64,000 nucleotides of DNA from Hyphomicrobiales bacterium (GCA_039973685.1 JBDWKL010000043.1:124001-188000), one strand, 5' to 3'. Shown: positions 18,363 through 27,658, counted from the stretch's first letter. The notes: generated by a model from the letters alone, not told the origin. Program-made: numbers and translations.

Positions 18363-20669
18363 TCAACGCCCTTTCAATTGCTCGATCGCCATGAGAATCC
18401 GCTCTGGCGTTGCGGGCGCATCCAATCTTGGGCAGACCTTATAATCAGCCTCCGAAGCAACAGCCATCGAAAGCGCTTCTAACACAGACATGGCCAACAT
18501 AAACGGAGGTTCGCCAACCGCCTTTGATCGGCGAATGGTCATCTCGCGGTTTTCTGACCAATCAGCCAAAGCCACATTGAAGATGCGAGGTCGGTCAGAC
18601 GCTAAAGGGATTTTATAGGTTGATGGAGCGTGGGTTCGAAGCTGCCCTTTGTCATCCCACCAAAGTTCTTCTGTCGTGAGCCACCCCATGCCCTGCACAA
18701 AACCACCTTCGATTTGCCCTCTATCAATGGCGGGATTAAGCGAGCGACCAACGTCGTGCAAAATGTCTGTGCGGTCGACTTGGTATTCACCTGTCAGTGT
18801 ATCAATGCTGACCTCAGAGACGGATGCTCCATAGGCAAAATAATAAAACGGTCGGCCTTTTCCTGCTTCACGATCCCAGTGAATGCCCGGCGTTTTGTAA
18901 AAACCAGTTGCCGATAATTGGACGCGAGCCATGTAGGCCATTTTGATCATTTCATTGAAGGCAATACGCTCATCGCCCACGCGAATGGTGTCAGGCTCGA
19001 AGGTTACTTGATGAGCGTCAACGCTGTATTTCTCACAAGCAAAGTCGACAAGTCTCTCTTTGATTTGCCGTGCTGCATCCGCGGCGGCCATGCCGTTTAA
19101 ATCTGTGCCAGAAGAAGCCGCAGTGGCAGACGTGTTTGGCACTTTATCGGTTCTGGTTGCGGTGATTTTGACGCGATCAAGATCCACTTGAAATTCATCA
19201 GCGACCACCTGCGCCACTTTGGTGTTCAACCCTTGGCCCATCTCCGTGCCACCATGATTGAGCTGGATGGAACCGTCTGTATAAACATGCACAAGCGCGC
19301 CTGCTTGATTATACCACGTGGCCGTGAATGAGATGCCGAACTTCACGGGGGTTAGCGCAATGCCTTTTCGAATAATGCCGCGCTTTGCATTAAAATCGAC
19401 AATCGCTTTTCGACGCGCTTGATACTCACTCGTTTCTTCAAGCTCTTCCACCAAACGACCAACAATATTGTCATCAATCTGCTGGTGATAGGGCGTTAGG
19501 TCGCGCCCCTCGCCTCCGTAAAAATTTGCTTTGCGAACCGCCAAAGGATCACGCCCTAGGGCATAGGCAATCTCTTCGATTATACGCTCACTCCCCACCA
19601 TGCCTTGCGGACCACCGAACCCACGAAACGCTGTATTTGAAACCGTGTTGGTTTTAAGTGGTTCAGATTTCAACAAGACGTGTGGGTAGAAATAACAATT
19701 GTCAGCATGGAATAAAGTGCGGTCTGTGACAGGGCCAGAGAGATCAGCGGAGAAGCCACAACGTGCTGCAAAGGTCGCATCAACGGCATCAATCACACCA
19801 TCATCATCAAAGCCAACATCGTACGCAACAAGGAAGTCATGACGCTTGCCGGTGGCGATCATATCGTCATCGCGATCAGGTCTGATTTTGACGGCTTGGT
19901 TGTATTTTTTCGCAGCCAATGCTGCCACAACGGCGAATATGTTGGACTGAGTTTCCTTGCCACCAAACCCGCCGCCCATACGCCGAACATTCACGGTGAC
20001 TGCGTTTGATGGCACATCCAAAGCATGGGCCACCATATGCTGCACTTCGCTTGGGTGCTGGGTGGAAGAATAGACCAACACATCATCATCTTCACCCGGC
20101 ACGGAAAGGGCGATGTGGCCTTCTAGATAGAAATGGTCCTGACCACCGATCCGCATTTCTCCCTTGATACGATTTTGGGATTGATCGAGTTGCGCCACCG
20201 CCTCACCGCGTTTCAAGGTCAGTGGTTCTGTGACAAAAGGCGCGGTTGCGGCCTGCGCCTCAGCCACATCAACAATGTGCGGCTTGGTATCATGCACGAC
20301 TTGCGCTTGCTGAGCACCAGCCCTCGCAGCCGCTCTTGTGGTGGCAACTACCGCGAAAATGGGTTGTCCAAAAAACTCGACGCGGCTGGCAAAAACCGGA
20401 TCATCTTTCTTACCCGTTGGGCTTACATCGTTGGGTCCGAGAATATCGTCAGCGGTTAAAACACCCACCACACCGTCAACAGCCAAAACATCGGAAAAAT
20501 CGATCGAGGTAATCGTGCCACTAGCAAATTCAGAGAGCCCTAGATAGGCATGCAACAAGTCCGTTGGTTCGACAATATCGTCAATATATTCCGCCTCGCC
20601 CGTCACATGTTTATGAGCGGAATCGTGCTGTATATCTTGACCAGTTTGGGTGATGGCAGGTTTGTTCAA
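18363..20669 (-). CDS. xdhB: Xanthine dehydrogenase, molybdopterin-binding subunit
   Basis: This large subunit oxidises hypoxanthine and xanthine to urate. The 768-residue protein shows the molybdopterin loops G-G-G-F-G-G-K-E-T-Q and F-R-G-F-G-G-P-Q-G, and the catalytic glutamate in V-G-E-P-P-F near the C-terminus. The start codon is TTG, supported by a GAGGG site nine bases upstream. It lies 10 bases after xdhA and pairs with it, as in Rhodobacter-type two-subunit enzymes. Confidence 0.95.
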   Translation of the reverse strand: MNKPAITQTGQDIQHDSAHKHVTGEAEYIDDIVEPTDLLHAYLGLSEFASGTITSIDFSDVLAVDGVVGVLTADDILGPNDVSPTGKKDDPVFASRVEFFGQPIFAVVATTRAAARAGAQQAQVVHDTKPHIVDVAEAQAATAPFVTEPLTLKRGEAVAQLDQSQNRIKGEMRIGGQDHFYLEGHIALSVPGEDDDVLVYSSTQHPSEVQHMVAHALDVPSNAVTVNVRRMGGGFGGKETQSNIFAVVAALAAKKYNQAVKIRPDRDDDMIATGKRHDFLVAYDVGFDDDGVIDAVDATFAARCGFSADLSGPVTDRTLFHADNCYFYPHVLLKSEPLKTNTVSNTAFRGFGGPQGMVGSERIIEEIAYALGRDPLAVRKANFYGGEGRDLTPYHQQIDDNIVGRLVEELEETSEYQARRKAIVDFNAKRGIIRKGIALTPVKFGISFTATWYNQAGALVHVYTDGSIQLNHGGTEMGQGLNTKVAQVVADEFQVDLDRVKITATRTDKVPNTSATAASSGTDLNGMAAADAARQIKERLVDFACEKYSVDAHQVTFEPDTIRVGDERIAFNEMIKMAYMARVQLSATGFYKTPGIHWDREAGKGRPFYYFAYGASVSEVSIDTLTGEYQVDRTDILHDVGRSLNPAIDRGQIEGGFVQGMGWLTTEELWWDDKGQLRTHAPSTYKIPLASDRPRIFNVALADWSENREMTIRRSKAVGEPPFMLAMSVLEALSMAVASEADYKVCPRLDAPATPERILMAIEQLKGR

Positions 20670-20679
20670 TGTAACGCCC

Positions 20680-22152
20680 TCACCCTATAGCTTCGCGAGG
20701 AAGTCGGTTATCGTCTGCACCTATATCCGTTTCCAGATAGAACCGACGCAACAGGTTTTTTGTAACGAGTAAACGATAGTCAGAAGACCCACGCCAATCG
20801 CTTAACGGTGAAAAATCATCGCCAAAACTTGCCATCGCTGTTGTAACGCTCTGTTCGTTCCATGGTTGACCTTTGAGTGTTGCCTCGACATGGCTTGCCC
20901 GCTTCGGTGTCGCTGCCATGCCACCAAAGGCGATCACAGCATCTTCGACCACACCATCATTGATCTTCAGACGGAACGCGCCGCAGACGGTTGAAATATC
21001 TTCGTCGCGTCGCTTGGAAATTTTATAAACAGCATAGGCATCCCCTTCATCAACGAAGGGAAGCGTTATGCTCTCAACGAAATCGCCCTCTTGCCTGTCT
21101 TGCTTTCCGTAATCAATGAAGAAGTCTTCAAGCAGCATCGTGCGCCGCTCACCGCCACGGCGTAATGTAATGCTCGCCCCCAATGCGATGAAAGCAGGCG
21201 GCGTATCGCCAATCGGTGAGCCATTAGCAATATTACCGCCAATCGTCCCCATGTTACGAACCTGTTCACCACCAATGCGACTCCAGCATTCAGCCAATTG
21301 CGGGAAGTATTTTTGGATCGAGGGCAGCATCTCTGTATAGGTGACACAAGCACCGATGGTCAGGCCATCTTGAGACACGGTGATCTCGTGCAGCTCATCA
21401 AGGTGCCCGATGAAAATAACAGGCGAGATAGAGCGCATATGTTTCGTGACCCACAGGCCAACATCTGTTGCGCCTGCCACAAGAGTTGAGTTTGGATGAG
21501 CTTCACGAACCTCGGCCAGATCATCCAATGATGACGGCACGAACAGGCAATCATCACCGCTTTTAATCTCAACCCGTGTTTCATCTTTCAAACCCACAAG
21601 CTGGTCTTTAATGGCCTGCCGCTCAACAACCAACGGATCGTTTTTCATACCACCCATAGCAACAGCTTTTTGCGCCGCTTTGACAATTGGCTCATAGCCA
21701 GTGCAACGGCACAAATTGCCTTGGAGTGCTGTTTCAATATCGTGATTGCTAGGGCTTGGGTTGGACATCCACAGCGCATAAAGCGACATCACAAAACCCG
21801 GCGTGCAAAACCCGCATTGGCTGCCATGTTCATCAACCATCGCTTGTTGCACGGGATGAAGTGTACCGTCGGCTTTTTTCAAATGCTCGATGGTAACAAC
21901 ATGGCATCCGTCTAGCGAGCCAACAAAGCGAATACAGGAATTGACCGTTTCATAGATAAGCGCATCACCTTTGAGGCGACCAACAAGCACGGTGCAAGCA
22001 CCACAATCCCCTTCCGCACAGCCTTCTTTTGTGCCGCACAACCTTTGCTGCAATCTCAGGTAATCCAACAATGTCGCGTCTGAAGAAACAGCTTCAAGCA
22101 CGACCGCTTGATCATTGAGAAGGAACCGCAACTGGTTGCGAACCGACACCAT
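20680..22152 (-). CDS. xdhA: Xanthine dehydrogenase small subunit (2Fe-2S and FAD)
   Basis: This 490-residue subunit carries electrons from the molybdenum centre to NAD. The N-terminal domain holds the first 2Fe-2S set (C-G-T-K-E-G-C-A-E-G-D-C-G-A-C). The helical domain holds the second set (C-G-F-C-T-P-G-F and C-R-C-T-G-Y). The C-terminal half is the FAD domain (S-T-L-V-A-G-A-T-D-V-G and G-G-N-I-A-N-G-S-P-I-G-D). It begins four bases after uraH within the urate operon. Confidence 0.95.
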   Translation of the reverse strand: MVSVRNQLRFLLNDQAVVLEAVSSDATLLDYLRLQQRLCGTKEGCAEGDCGACTVLVGRLKGDALIYETVNSCIRFVGSLDGCHVVTIEHLKKADGTLHPVQQAMVDEHGSQCGFCTPGFVMSLYALWMSNPSPSNHDIETALQGNLCRCTGYEPIVKAAQKAVAMGGMKNDPLVVERQAIKDQLVGLKDETRVEIKSGDDCLFVPSSLDDLAEVREAHPNSTLVAGATDVGLWVTKHMRSISPVIFIGHLDELHEITVSQDGLTIGACVTYTEMLPSIQKYFPQLAECWSRIGGEQVRNMGTIGGNIANGSPIGDTPPAFIALGASITLRRGGERRTMLLEDFFIDYGKQDRQEGDFVESITLPFVDEGDAYAVYKISKRRDEDISTVCGAFRLKINDGVVEDAVIAFGGMAATPKRASHVEATLKGQPWNEQSVTTAMASFGDDFSPLSDWRGSSDYRLLVTKNLLRRFYLETDIGADDNRLPREAIG

Positions 22153-22156
22153 CTAT

Positions 22157-22516
22157 CTAGCTCCCGCGATAGGTTGAATAACTGAAGGGAGAGGCAAGCA
22201 ATGGCACATGATAGTGTTGGTCAGCGTTTGAGACGATAAAGCGCACGGGCACCAAGTTGAGAAACCCTCCCCCATTGGAATCAGCAAAGTAATCCCCGAT
22301 ATGGAAGACAAGTTCGTACTCCCCTTTGGCAAAGGCATCACCTTCCAGCATCGGCCCATCGCAGCGCCCGTCGTCATTGGTGGCAATGGTCTTTACATGG
22401 TCGCGGGTTTCTCCCTCAATCCGGTAAAGCTCAATGGTGAGGTTTGCCGCAGGCACGCCCGCGACTGTATCTAAAACATGCGTCGTTAAACGTCCTTGAT
22501 CACCGTTGGTGCTCAT
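22157..22516 (-). CDS. uraH: 5-hydroxyisourate hydrolase (transthyretin-like)
   Basis: UraH hydrolyses 5-hydroxyisourate, the product of urate oxidation, to OHCU. At 119 residues it has the complete signature: L-T-T-H-V-L-D near the N-terminus, an R-F-I-V strand in the middle, H-Y-H-V-P-L-L near the end, and the terminal Y-R-G-S. Its ATG overlaps the puuD stop (TAATG), so the two consecutive enzymes are translationally coupled. Confidence 0.96.
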   Translation of the reverse strand: MSTNGDQGRLTTHVLDTVAGVPAANLTIELYRIEGETRDHVKTIATNDDGRCDGPMLEGDAFAKGEYELVFHIGDYFADSNGGGFLNLVPVRFIVSNADQHYHVPLLASPFSYSTYRGS

Positions 22517-23760
22517 TATTGGACCTCCCCTTTAGTAGCGGACCGATACCATTCAACAATAAGCCTTCGCTCATCTGAATCAATATGAGTGATGTTTGCA
22601 GGCGGCATGGCCTTGCTCAATCCTGCTTGCAGATAAATGTCACGCGCATAACGAGTGATCTCTGCATCACTTTCAAGCTTCACGCCTTTTGGCGCTGTTC
22701 TAATTCCATCCCATGCCGGTTCTGCTGCATGGCACATGGAGCAACGACCTAGGATCGTATCTTTCACTTCATCAAAATGCTGGAAGCTTGCGAGCCTTAC
22801 TTGCTGCGGTGTCATCGATTGTTGGGACTGCTCATCACTTGCGTTTAACTGGCTCGGTGCTGTTGAAAGCCACGCAATCAAAATGAATAGAATAGCCGTT
22901 GCAAGCCATGTCCAAGTGGGGCTGCCTTTGCCTGCATGTTTGGAATTGAAATAGTGGCGAATGGTGACGCCCATCAAAAACACCAGTGATGCAATGACCC
23001 AATTATACTCAGTGGCAAAGGCCAGCGGGTAATGGTTTGACAACATCAAGAATATGACAGGCAGCGTTAGGTAATTGTTGTGAAGGGAGCGCTGCTTTGC
23101 CTGCATGCCTAAGGCGGGGTCAGGTTGTTTGCCCGCAATCAAATCAGCGACAACTTTCTTCTGGTTCGGAATGATAATGAAGAACACATTCGCGGACATG
23201 ATCGTGCCCGTGAAAGCGCCAAGATGCAAAAGCGCTGCCCGCCCTGTGAAGAGTTGCGTATAGCCCCACGCCATCGCAACAAGCACGAAATATAAAAACA
23301 CCATCAAGCCTGTGGTGCTCGTGCCAATTGGCGACTTGCATAACAGGTCATAGATAATCCAACCGCCCGCAATAGAGGCAATCGAAATCATGATGGCAAC
23401 ACTTGGCGACACATCCAAAACATTGGGATCAACAAGGTATAATTCAGCGCCTGCGTAATAAACAATGCACAGCAACACAAAGCCAGAAAGCCATGTGCTG
23501 TAAGCTTCCCACTTAAACCACGTTAGGTGCTCTGGCATGGATGCGGGCGCGACCATATATTTTTGAATGTGGTAAAAACCACCGCCGTGCACTTGCCATT
23601 CATCACCAGCAGCCCCTTGCGGCAAGCCGTCATGTTTGCGCAGGCCGAGATCAAGGGCGATGAAATAAAACGATGAGCCGATCCAAGCAATACCGGTGAT
23701 CACATGGAGCCAACGCGCGGCAAATCCAAGCCAATCCCACAAAATTGCCAGTTCAAACAC
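22516..23760 (-). CDS. puuD: Membrane urate hydroxylase PuuD with C-terminal cytochrome c domain
   Basis: PuuD oxidises urate to 5-hydroxyisourate at the membrane and is the bacterial alternative to cofactor-free uricase. About eight membrane segments fill residues 1-300. The C-terminal 100 residues form a cytochrome c domain with the haem motif C-S-M-C-H, which should pass electrons to the respiratory chain. I chose GTG 23760, giving 414 residues, because an AGGAGA site lies five bases upstream. An in-frame ATG at 23799 would add 13 residues without a ribosome site. It is the first gene of the minus-strand purine operon and is divergent from the LysR gene. Confidence 0.93.
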   Translation of the reverse strand: MFELAILWDWLGFAARWLHVITGIAWIGSSFYFIALDLGLRKHDGLPQGAAGDEWQVHGGGFYHIQKYMVAPASMPEHLTWFKWEAYSTWLSGFVLLCIVYYAGAELYLVDPNVLDVSPSVAIMISIASIAGGWIIYDLLCKSPIGTSTTGLMVFLYFVLVAMAWGYTQLFTGRAALLHLGAFTGTIMSANVFFIIIPNQKKVVADLIAGKQPDPALGMQAKQRSLHNNYLTLPVIFLMLSNHYPLAFATEYNWVIASLVFLMGVTIRHYFNSKHAGKGSPTWTWLATAILFILIAWLSTAPSQLNASDEQSQQSMTPQQVRLASFQHFDEVKDTILGRCSMCHAAEPAWDGIRTAPKGVKLESDAEITRYARDIYLQAGLSKAMPPANITHIDSDERRLIVEWYRSATKGEVQ

Positions 23761-23880
23761 TATCGTCTCCTTTTCACAATAATTTGGCAGCACTTGCATT
23801 CAATTGAAATATCAATAAAATTCAAAGACTTTCAAAAAAATTATGATAGTTCGAATCAAGTCTAATCGTTATGTGAATCT
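23761..23880. promoter_or_regulatory. Divergent promoter region puuD / LysR regulator
   Basis: This 120-base AT-rich spacer separates the urate operon from its probable regulator. It contains a palindrome at 23799-23808 (TTCAATTGAA) and further TTC/GAA half-sites around 23820-23860. These are plausible LysR-family binding sites, though the exact operator cannot be assigned by eye. Confidence 0.45.
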
Positions 23881-24783
23881 ATGTCTTATGTGAAAAATCT
23901 CAAAACCTTTGTTCGCGTTTATGAACTGCGTAGCATGTCTGCGGCGGGTAGAGATCTGCGGGTTTCTCCGGCTGTATCAAGCAGCCGAATTTCGGAATTA
24001 GAAAAGCACTTAGGCATTCGCCTGTTCAATCGCACCACGCGCAATCTCACCCCAACACAACAAGGCGATGTTTTTTATAAAGGCGCCATCAAAATACTCG
24101 ATACCATCAAAGAAGCAGAAGGCAGCGTCGCGGAGATTACCTCCAACCCAAAAGGCACTATTTTCGTTTCTGCCCCGCTTGGCATTGGCAAACAATTGAT
24201 TGCACCTTTGGTGCCTCGTTTTCGCGCCCTTTATGCCGACATCAATGTGCGCCTCAGATTGTCAGACAGAAAAGTCGACATTACCAATGAAGGCTTGGAT
24301 GCGGCATTTGTTTTAGGTGACCTTCCAGATTCTGAATTGCGGGCAGTTCCAATCCATGACTTTGAACGAACGCTGTGTGCTTCCCCTGCCTATATTGAGC
24401 GGCGTGGCTTGCCGAAAACGGGTGAAGATTTACTGAACGACAATCACGAATGCCTACTGCTTCGTTTCCCCGGATCAAACGAGTTCTTCTGGAGCCTTCA
24501 TGTTGATGGCAAAGTGAAACGCTATGATTTTTCCAGTCCGCTTGAATCAGATGATGGTGATGTTCTCACCAATTGGGCACTAACGGGAAACGGTATCGTC
24601 AACAAGCCTGTGTTCGAAGTTGCCAACCATATAAAAAGCGGGGAACTTGTTAAGATTGCCACGAAAACGCCGCCTACCAGTCAGCCCTTTTCGTGCGTCT
24701 ATCCACATAAGCGCCTGCAAGACCCAAAGGTACGGCTGTTCATCGAATTCATGGTCGAAGAATGCAAAGGGCAACTTGTATGA
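23881..24783 (+). CDS. LysR-family transcriptional regulator of purine degradation
   Basis: This 300-residue regulator has an N-terminal winged helix-turn-helix (R-S-M-S-A-A-G-R-D-L-R-V-S-P-A-V-S-S, then L-E-K-H-L-G-I-R-L-F-N-R-T-T-R) and a C-terminal effector-binding domain. It lies between the urate/xanthine operon and the allantoin genes, divergent from the former and in line with the latter. That placement suggests it responds to a purine intermediate and controls both. The ligand is unknown. Confidence 0.88.
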   Translation: MSYVKNLKTFVRVYELRSMSAAGRDLRVSPAVSSSRISELEKHLGIRLFNRTTRNLTPTQQGDVFYKGAIKILDTIKEAEGSVAEITSNPKGTIFVSAPLGIGKQLIAPLVPRFRALYADINVRLRLSDRKVDITNEGLDAAFVLGDLPDSELRAVPIHDFERTLCASPAYIERRGLPKTGEDLLNDNHECLLLRFPGSNEFFWSLHVDGKVKRYDFSSPLESDDGDVLTNWALTGNGIVNKPVFEVANHIKSGELVKIATKTPPTSQPFSCVYPHKRLQDPKVRLFIEFMVEECKGQLV

Positions 24784-24874
24784 TGTCTTATAAAGATAAT
24801 GCCTTTCAAAAATTAAGAGATAATTTCAACCCGCTTTTGCGTTAACATCAACCAGCCCTATTGGAGGATTTATC

Positions 24875-26302
24875 CTGTCCCATCGTTATCCAAGAGATCT
24901 GCAAGGCTACGGCGCAACACCGCCTAAAGTAACGTGGCCGAATGGCGCTCATATCGCCGTTCAATTCGTCGTCAATTATGAAGAAGGTGGCGAGAACAAT
25001 ATCTTGCATGGGGACGCTGCTTCTGAGGCTTTTTTGTCTGAAATCGTAGGCGCCGCCGCATGGCCTGACCAGCGCCATTGGAACATGGAATCAATCTATG
25101 AATATGGTGCGCGCGTAGGGTTTTGGCGTTTGCATCGCTTATTCACCGAACGCAATATTCCGGTCACAGTCTATGGTGTTGCAACTGCTTTAGACCGCTC
25201 ACCAGCGCAAGTGGAAGCCATGCAATTAGCCGAGTGGGAAATTGCTTCTCACGGCCTAAAATGGATCGAGCACAAAGACTTTTCCAAAGACGAAGAACGT
25301 GCGTCCATTGATGAAGCGATCAGAATTCACGAAGCTGTAACAGGCGAGCGCCCACGTGGTTGGTATACGGGGCGCTGCTCTGAAAACACGGTAGATTTGA
25401 TCACCGAAAACGGCAGCTTAGACTATGTCTCTGATAGCTACGCCGATGACCTACCCTATTGGTATCATCATGCTGGGCGTGATCAATTGGTTATTCCTTA
25501 TACGCTGGATTGTAACGACATGCGCTTTGCAACACCGCAAGGGTTTAACTCTGGTGATCAGTTCTACACCTATCTAAAAGACACCTTCGATACGCTTTAT
25601 GCGGAAGGTGCTGCAGGTGTTCCCAAGATGATGAACATCGGTTTGCATTGCAGGCTAGCAGGCAGGCCCGGCCGTGCAGCAGCGATTGCCAAGTTTTTGG
25701 ATTATGTGGCAAGCCACGACAATGTTTGGTGTGCGCGCCGAATTGATATTGCGGAACATTGGAAAACCGCGCATCCGCCAGCTAAGCATCAAAAACGTCC
25801 TGCCGAAATGGACAAAGAGAGTTTCGTCAAAGCTTATGGCAGCATCTTTGAACATTCTGCTTGGGTGGCTGAACGTGCATTTGAGGGTGAACTAGGACCA
25901 GCACACAACACAGCCGTCGGCCTTCATGCGGCGATGGCGAAACAGTTTCGATTGGCGAACGATGAGGAGCGTCTGGGTGTTTTAAATGCTCACCCTGATC
26001 TTGCAGGCAAACTGGCCGCAGCCAAAAGACTGACGCAAGAATCCACCAGCGAGCAAGCCAGCGCTGGGCTTGATGCATTGACCGATGATGAGCGAGCGAA
26101 GTTTACTGAGTTGAATGAGCGTTATACAGCGAAGTTTGGCTTCCCCTTTATCATTGCGGTGAAAGGTCTCACCAAAGCGCATATCTTGGAAGCCTTCGAG
26201 CAGCGCATCAATAATGACCGCGTGCAAGAATTTGCCACCGCATGCAAACAAGTCGAGCGCATTGCCCGCCTTCGCTTAAACGACATATTGCCAACTGGCT
26301 AA
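24875..26302 (+). CDS. puuE-uraD: Allantoinase PuuE fused to OHCU decarboxylase UraD
   Basis: This is a two-domain enzyme of about 475 residues. Residues 1-300 are the metal-dependent, polysaccharide-deacetylase-like allantoinase PuuE (F-V-V-N-Y-E-E-G-G-E-N and S-H-G-L-K-W). From about residue 312 it is UraD (F-E-H-S-A-W with the catalytic His, then N-A-H-P-D-L-A-G-K). UraD makes S-allantoin from OHCU and PuuE opens it to allantoate, so consecutive steps share a chain. The start appears to be CTG at 24875: GGAGG lies seven bases upstream and the following residues (S-H-R-Y-P-R-D-L-Q-G-Y-G) are the normal PuuE N-terminus. The first in-frame ATG, at 25004, would delete conserved sequence. Confidence 0.92.
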   Translation: MSHRYPRDLQGYGATPPKVTWPNGAHIAVQFVVNYEEGGENNILHGDAASEAFLSEIVGAAAWPDQRHWNMESIYEYGARVGFWRLHRLFTERNIPVTVYGVATALDRSPAQVEAMQLAEWEIASHGLKWIEHKDFSKDEERASIDEAIRIHEAVTGERPRGWYTGRCSENTVDLITENGSLDYVSDSYADDLPYWYHHAGRDQLVIPYTLDCNDMRFATPQGFNSGDQFYTYLKDTFDTLYAEGAAGVPKMMNIGLHCRLAGRPGRAAAIAKFLDYVASHDNVWCARRIDIAEHWKTAHPPAKHQKRPAEMDKESFVKAYGSIFEHSAWVAERAFEGELGPAHNTAVGLHAAMAKQFRLANDEERLGVLNAHPDLAGKLAAAKRLTQESTSEQASAGLDALTDDERAKFTELNERYTAKFGFPFIIAVKGLTKAHILEAFEQRINNDRVQEFATACKQVERIARLRLNDILPTG

Positions 26303-26312
26303 AGGAACCATC

Positions 26313-27146
26313 ATGAGTAATCGCACCTATTATGCACCCCAAGGTGGCCTTCCAAAACAGACAGAACTGTTGACAGGTCGCGCGGTATTTACCGACGCCT
26401 ATGCCGTTATTCCAAAAGGTACCATGCAGGATATTGTCACCAGCAAACTGCCGTTTTGGGAAAAGACACGCGCATGGATTATTGCCCGCCCGATGACAGG
26501 ATTTGCTGAAACTTTCTCGCAGTACATTATGGAAGTTGAGCCTAACGGCGGTAGCAATACGCCTGAGCTTGAAGACAATGTGCAAGGCGTTTTATTCATC
26601 GTGGAAGGTGAATTGACCCTAACCATTGCAGGTAAAGAACATGTCCTCAATGAAGGCGGATATGCCTATCTGCCGCCCGCTGAAAAATGGACTGCATTTA
26701 ACAAGAGCAACAAGCCTGTTCGCTTCCATTGGATTAGAAAAGCCTATGAGGCAGTTGACGGCATTGATACGCCTGAAGTCATTATCACCAACGACAGCCA
26801 AGTCGCTCCAACCCCCATGCCTGACACAGAGGGCAAATGGGCAACGACGCGTTTTGTTGAGCCTGATGACATGCGCCACGACATGCATGTGACAATCGTC
26901 ACCCTTGCACCAGGTGCGGTTATTCCGTTTGCTGAAACGCATGTCATGGAACACGGCCTTTACGTGCTTGAAGGCAAAGCGGTCTACCGCCTTAATCAAG
27001 ACTGGGTGGAAGTGGAAGCCGGAGACTTTATGTGGCTACGTGCGTTCTGCCCACAAGCTTGTTATGCGGGTGGTCCGTCGAATTTCCGCTATCTTTTATA
27101 CAAAGATGTAAACCGCCATATGAAACTTTCGCTGAGCAAACTCTAA
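26313..27146 (+). CDS. allE: (S)-ureidoglycine aminohydrolase (bicupin)
   Basis: AllE releases ammonia from S-ureidoglycine to give S-ureidoglycolate. The 277-residue protein has two cupin barrels. The C-terminal one carries the manganese-site pattern (I-P-F-A-E-T-H-V-M-E-H-G-L-Y-V-L-E-G), and the N-terminal one has G-V-L-F-I-V-E-G-E-L-T-L. An AAAGGAA site precedes the ATG. It follows puuE-uraD by ten bases and overlaps allA by one (TAATG). Confidence 0.92.
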   Translation: MSNRTYYAPQGGLPKQTELLTGRAVFTDAYAVIPKGTMQDIVTSKLPFWEKTRAWIIARPMTGFAETFSQYIMEVEPNGGSNTPELEDNVQGVLFIVEGELTLTIAGKEHVLNEGGYAYLPPAEKWTAFNKSNKPVRFHWIRKAYEAVDGIDTPEVIITNDSQVAPTPMPDTEGKWATTRFVEPDDMRHDMHVTIVTLAPGAVIPFAETHVMEHGLYVLEGKAVYRLNQDWVEVEAGDFMWLRAFCPQACYAGGPSNFRYLLYKDVNRHMKLSLSKL

Positions 27147-27652
27147 TGCAGAAGATTTCTATTCAACCATTGACCAAAGCAGCCTTCGCCCCGTTCGGCG
27201 ATGTTATTGAATTTGAAGGCGATCCGAGTTTTGCCATCAACAATGGCATGTGCGACCGCTATCATGGTCTTGCTCACCCCTTCTGCGCTAATGTCGACGA
27301 AGATGCTGATGCACACGTTGCCATCAGCCTTGGACGTGGCCGCCCTTATGCTTTGCCATTGACCCTTGAGATGATGGAACGGCACCCTTTAGGAAGCCAA
27401 GCTTTTATCCCGATGCAACCTCATCCGTTCTTAGTGATTGTTGCACCTGACGTTGATAACGCCCCCGGTACGCCCATTGCGTTTATGGCTGGAGTTGGTC
27501 AAGGCGTGAATTATCACTGCAATGTCTGGCATGGCGTTTTAACACCGTTAGACGTGCAGACAGATTTCATTATTGTCGACCGTTTCGGCGACGCTAATAA
27601 CTTGCAAGAGCACCATTTTGATCAACCCTATTTGGTTGATCAAAACAGTTAG
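27146..27652 (+). CDS. allA: Ureidoglycolate lyase AllA
   Basis: AllA cleaves ureidoglycolate to glyoxylate and urea, supplying urease. The 168-residue protein shows the family segments P-F-G-D-V-I-E, F-I-P-M, N-Y-H-C-N-V-W-H-G-V-L and D-F-I-I-V-D-R. I chose the ATG at 27146, which is coupled to the allE stop; an ORF running back to 27032 only adds frame-shifted allE sequence. The last codons contain a perfect 12-bp inverted repeat, and the convergent FAH gene ends six bases later. Confidence 0.92.
   Translation: MQKISIQPLTKAAFAPFGDVIEFEGDPSFAINNGMCDRYHGLAHPFCANVDEDADAHVAISLGRGRPYALPLTLEMMERHPLGSQAFIPMQPHPFLVIVAPDVDNAPGTPIAFMAGVGQGVNYHCNVWHGVLTPLDVQTDFIIVDRFGDANNLQEHHFDQPYLVDQNS
27616..27645. 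repeat. Perfect 12-bp inverted repeat at the allA 3' end
   Basis: Arms 27616-27627 and 27634-27645 are exact reverse complements with a six-base loop, entirely inside the allA coding sequence (residues F-D-Q-P-Y-L-V-D-Q-N). No T-run follows on the plus strand. It may act as a transcript-end stabiliser or a coding-embedded terminator between two convergent genes separated by only six bases. Confidence 0.6.
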
Positions 27653-27658
27653 ACCTAA

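Noticed and set aside
23785-23798. Sigma-54-like TGGCA...TTGC before the LysR gene
   Set aside because: GG to GC spacing is two bases too short for RpoN recognition.
23848-23862. A tRNA T-loop-like GTTCGAATC in the puuD/LysR spacer
   Set aside because: No flanking T-stem, acceptor stem or anticodon arm can be drawn, so it is not a tRNA.
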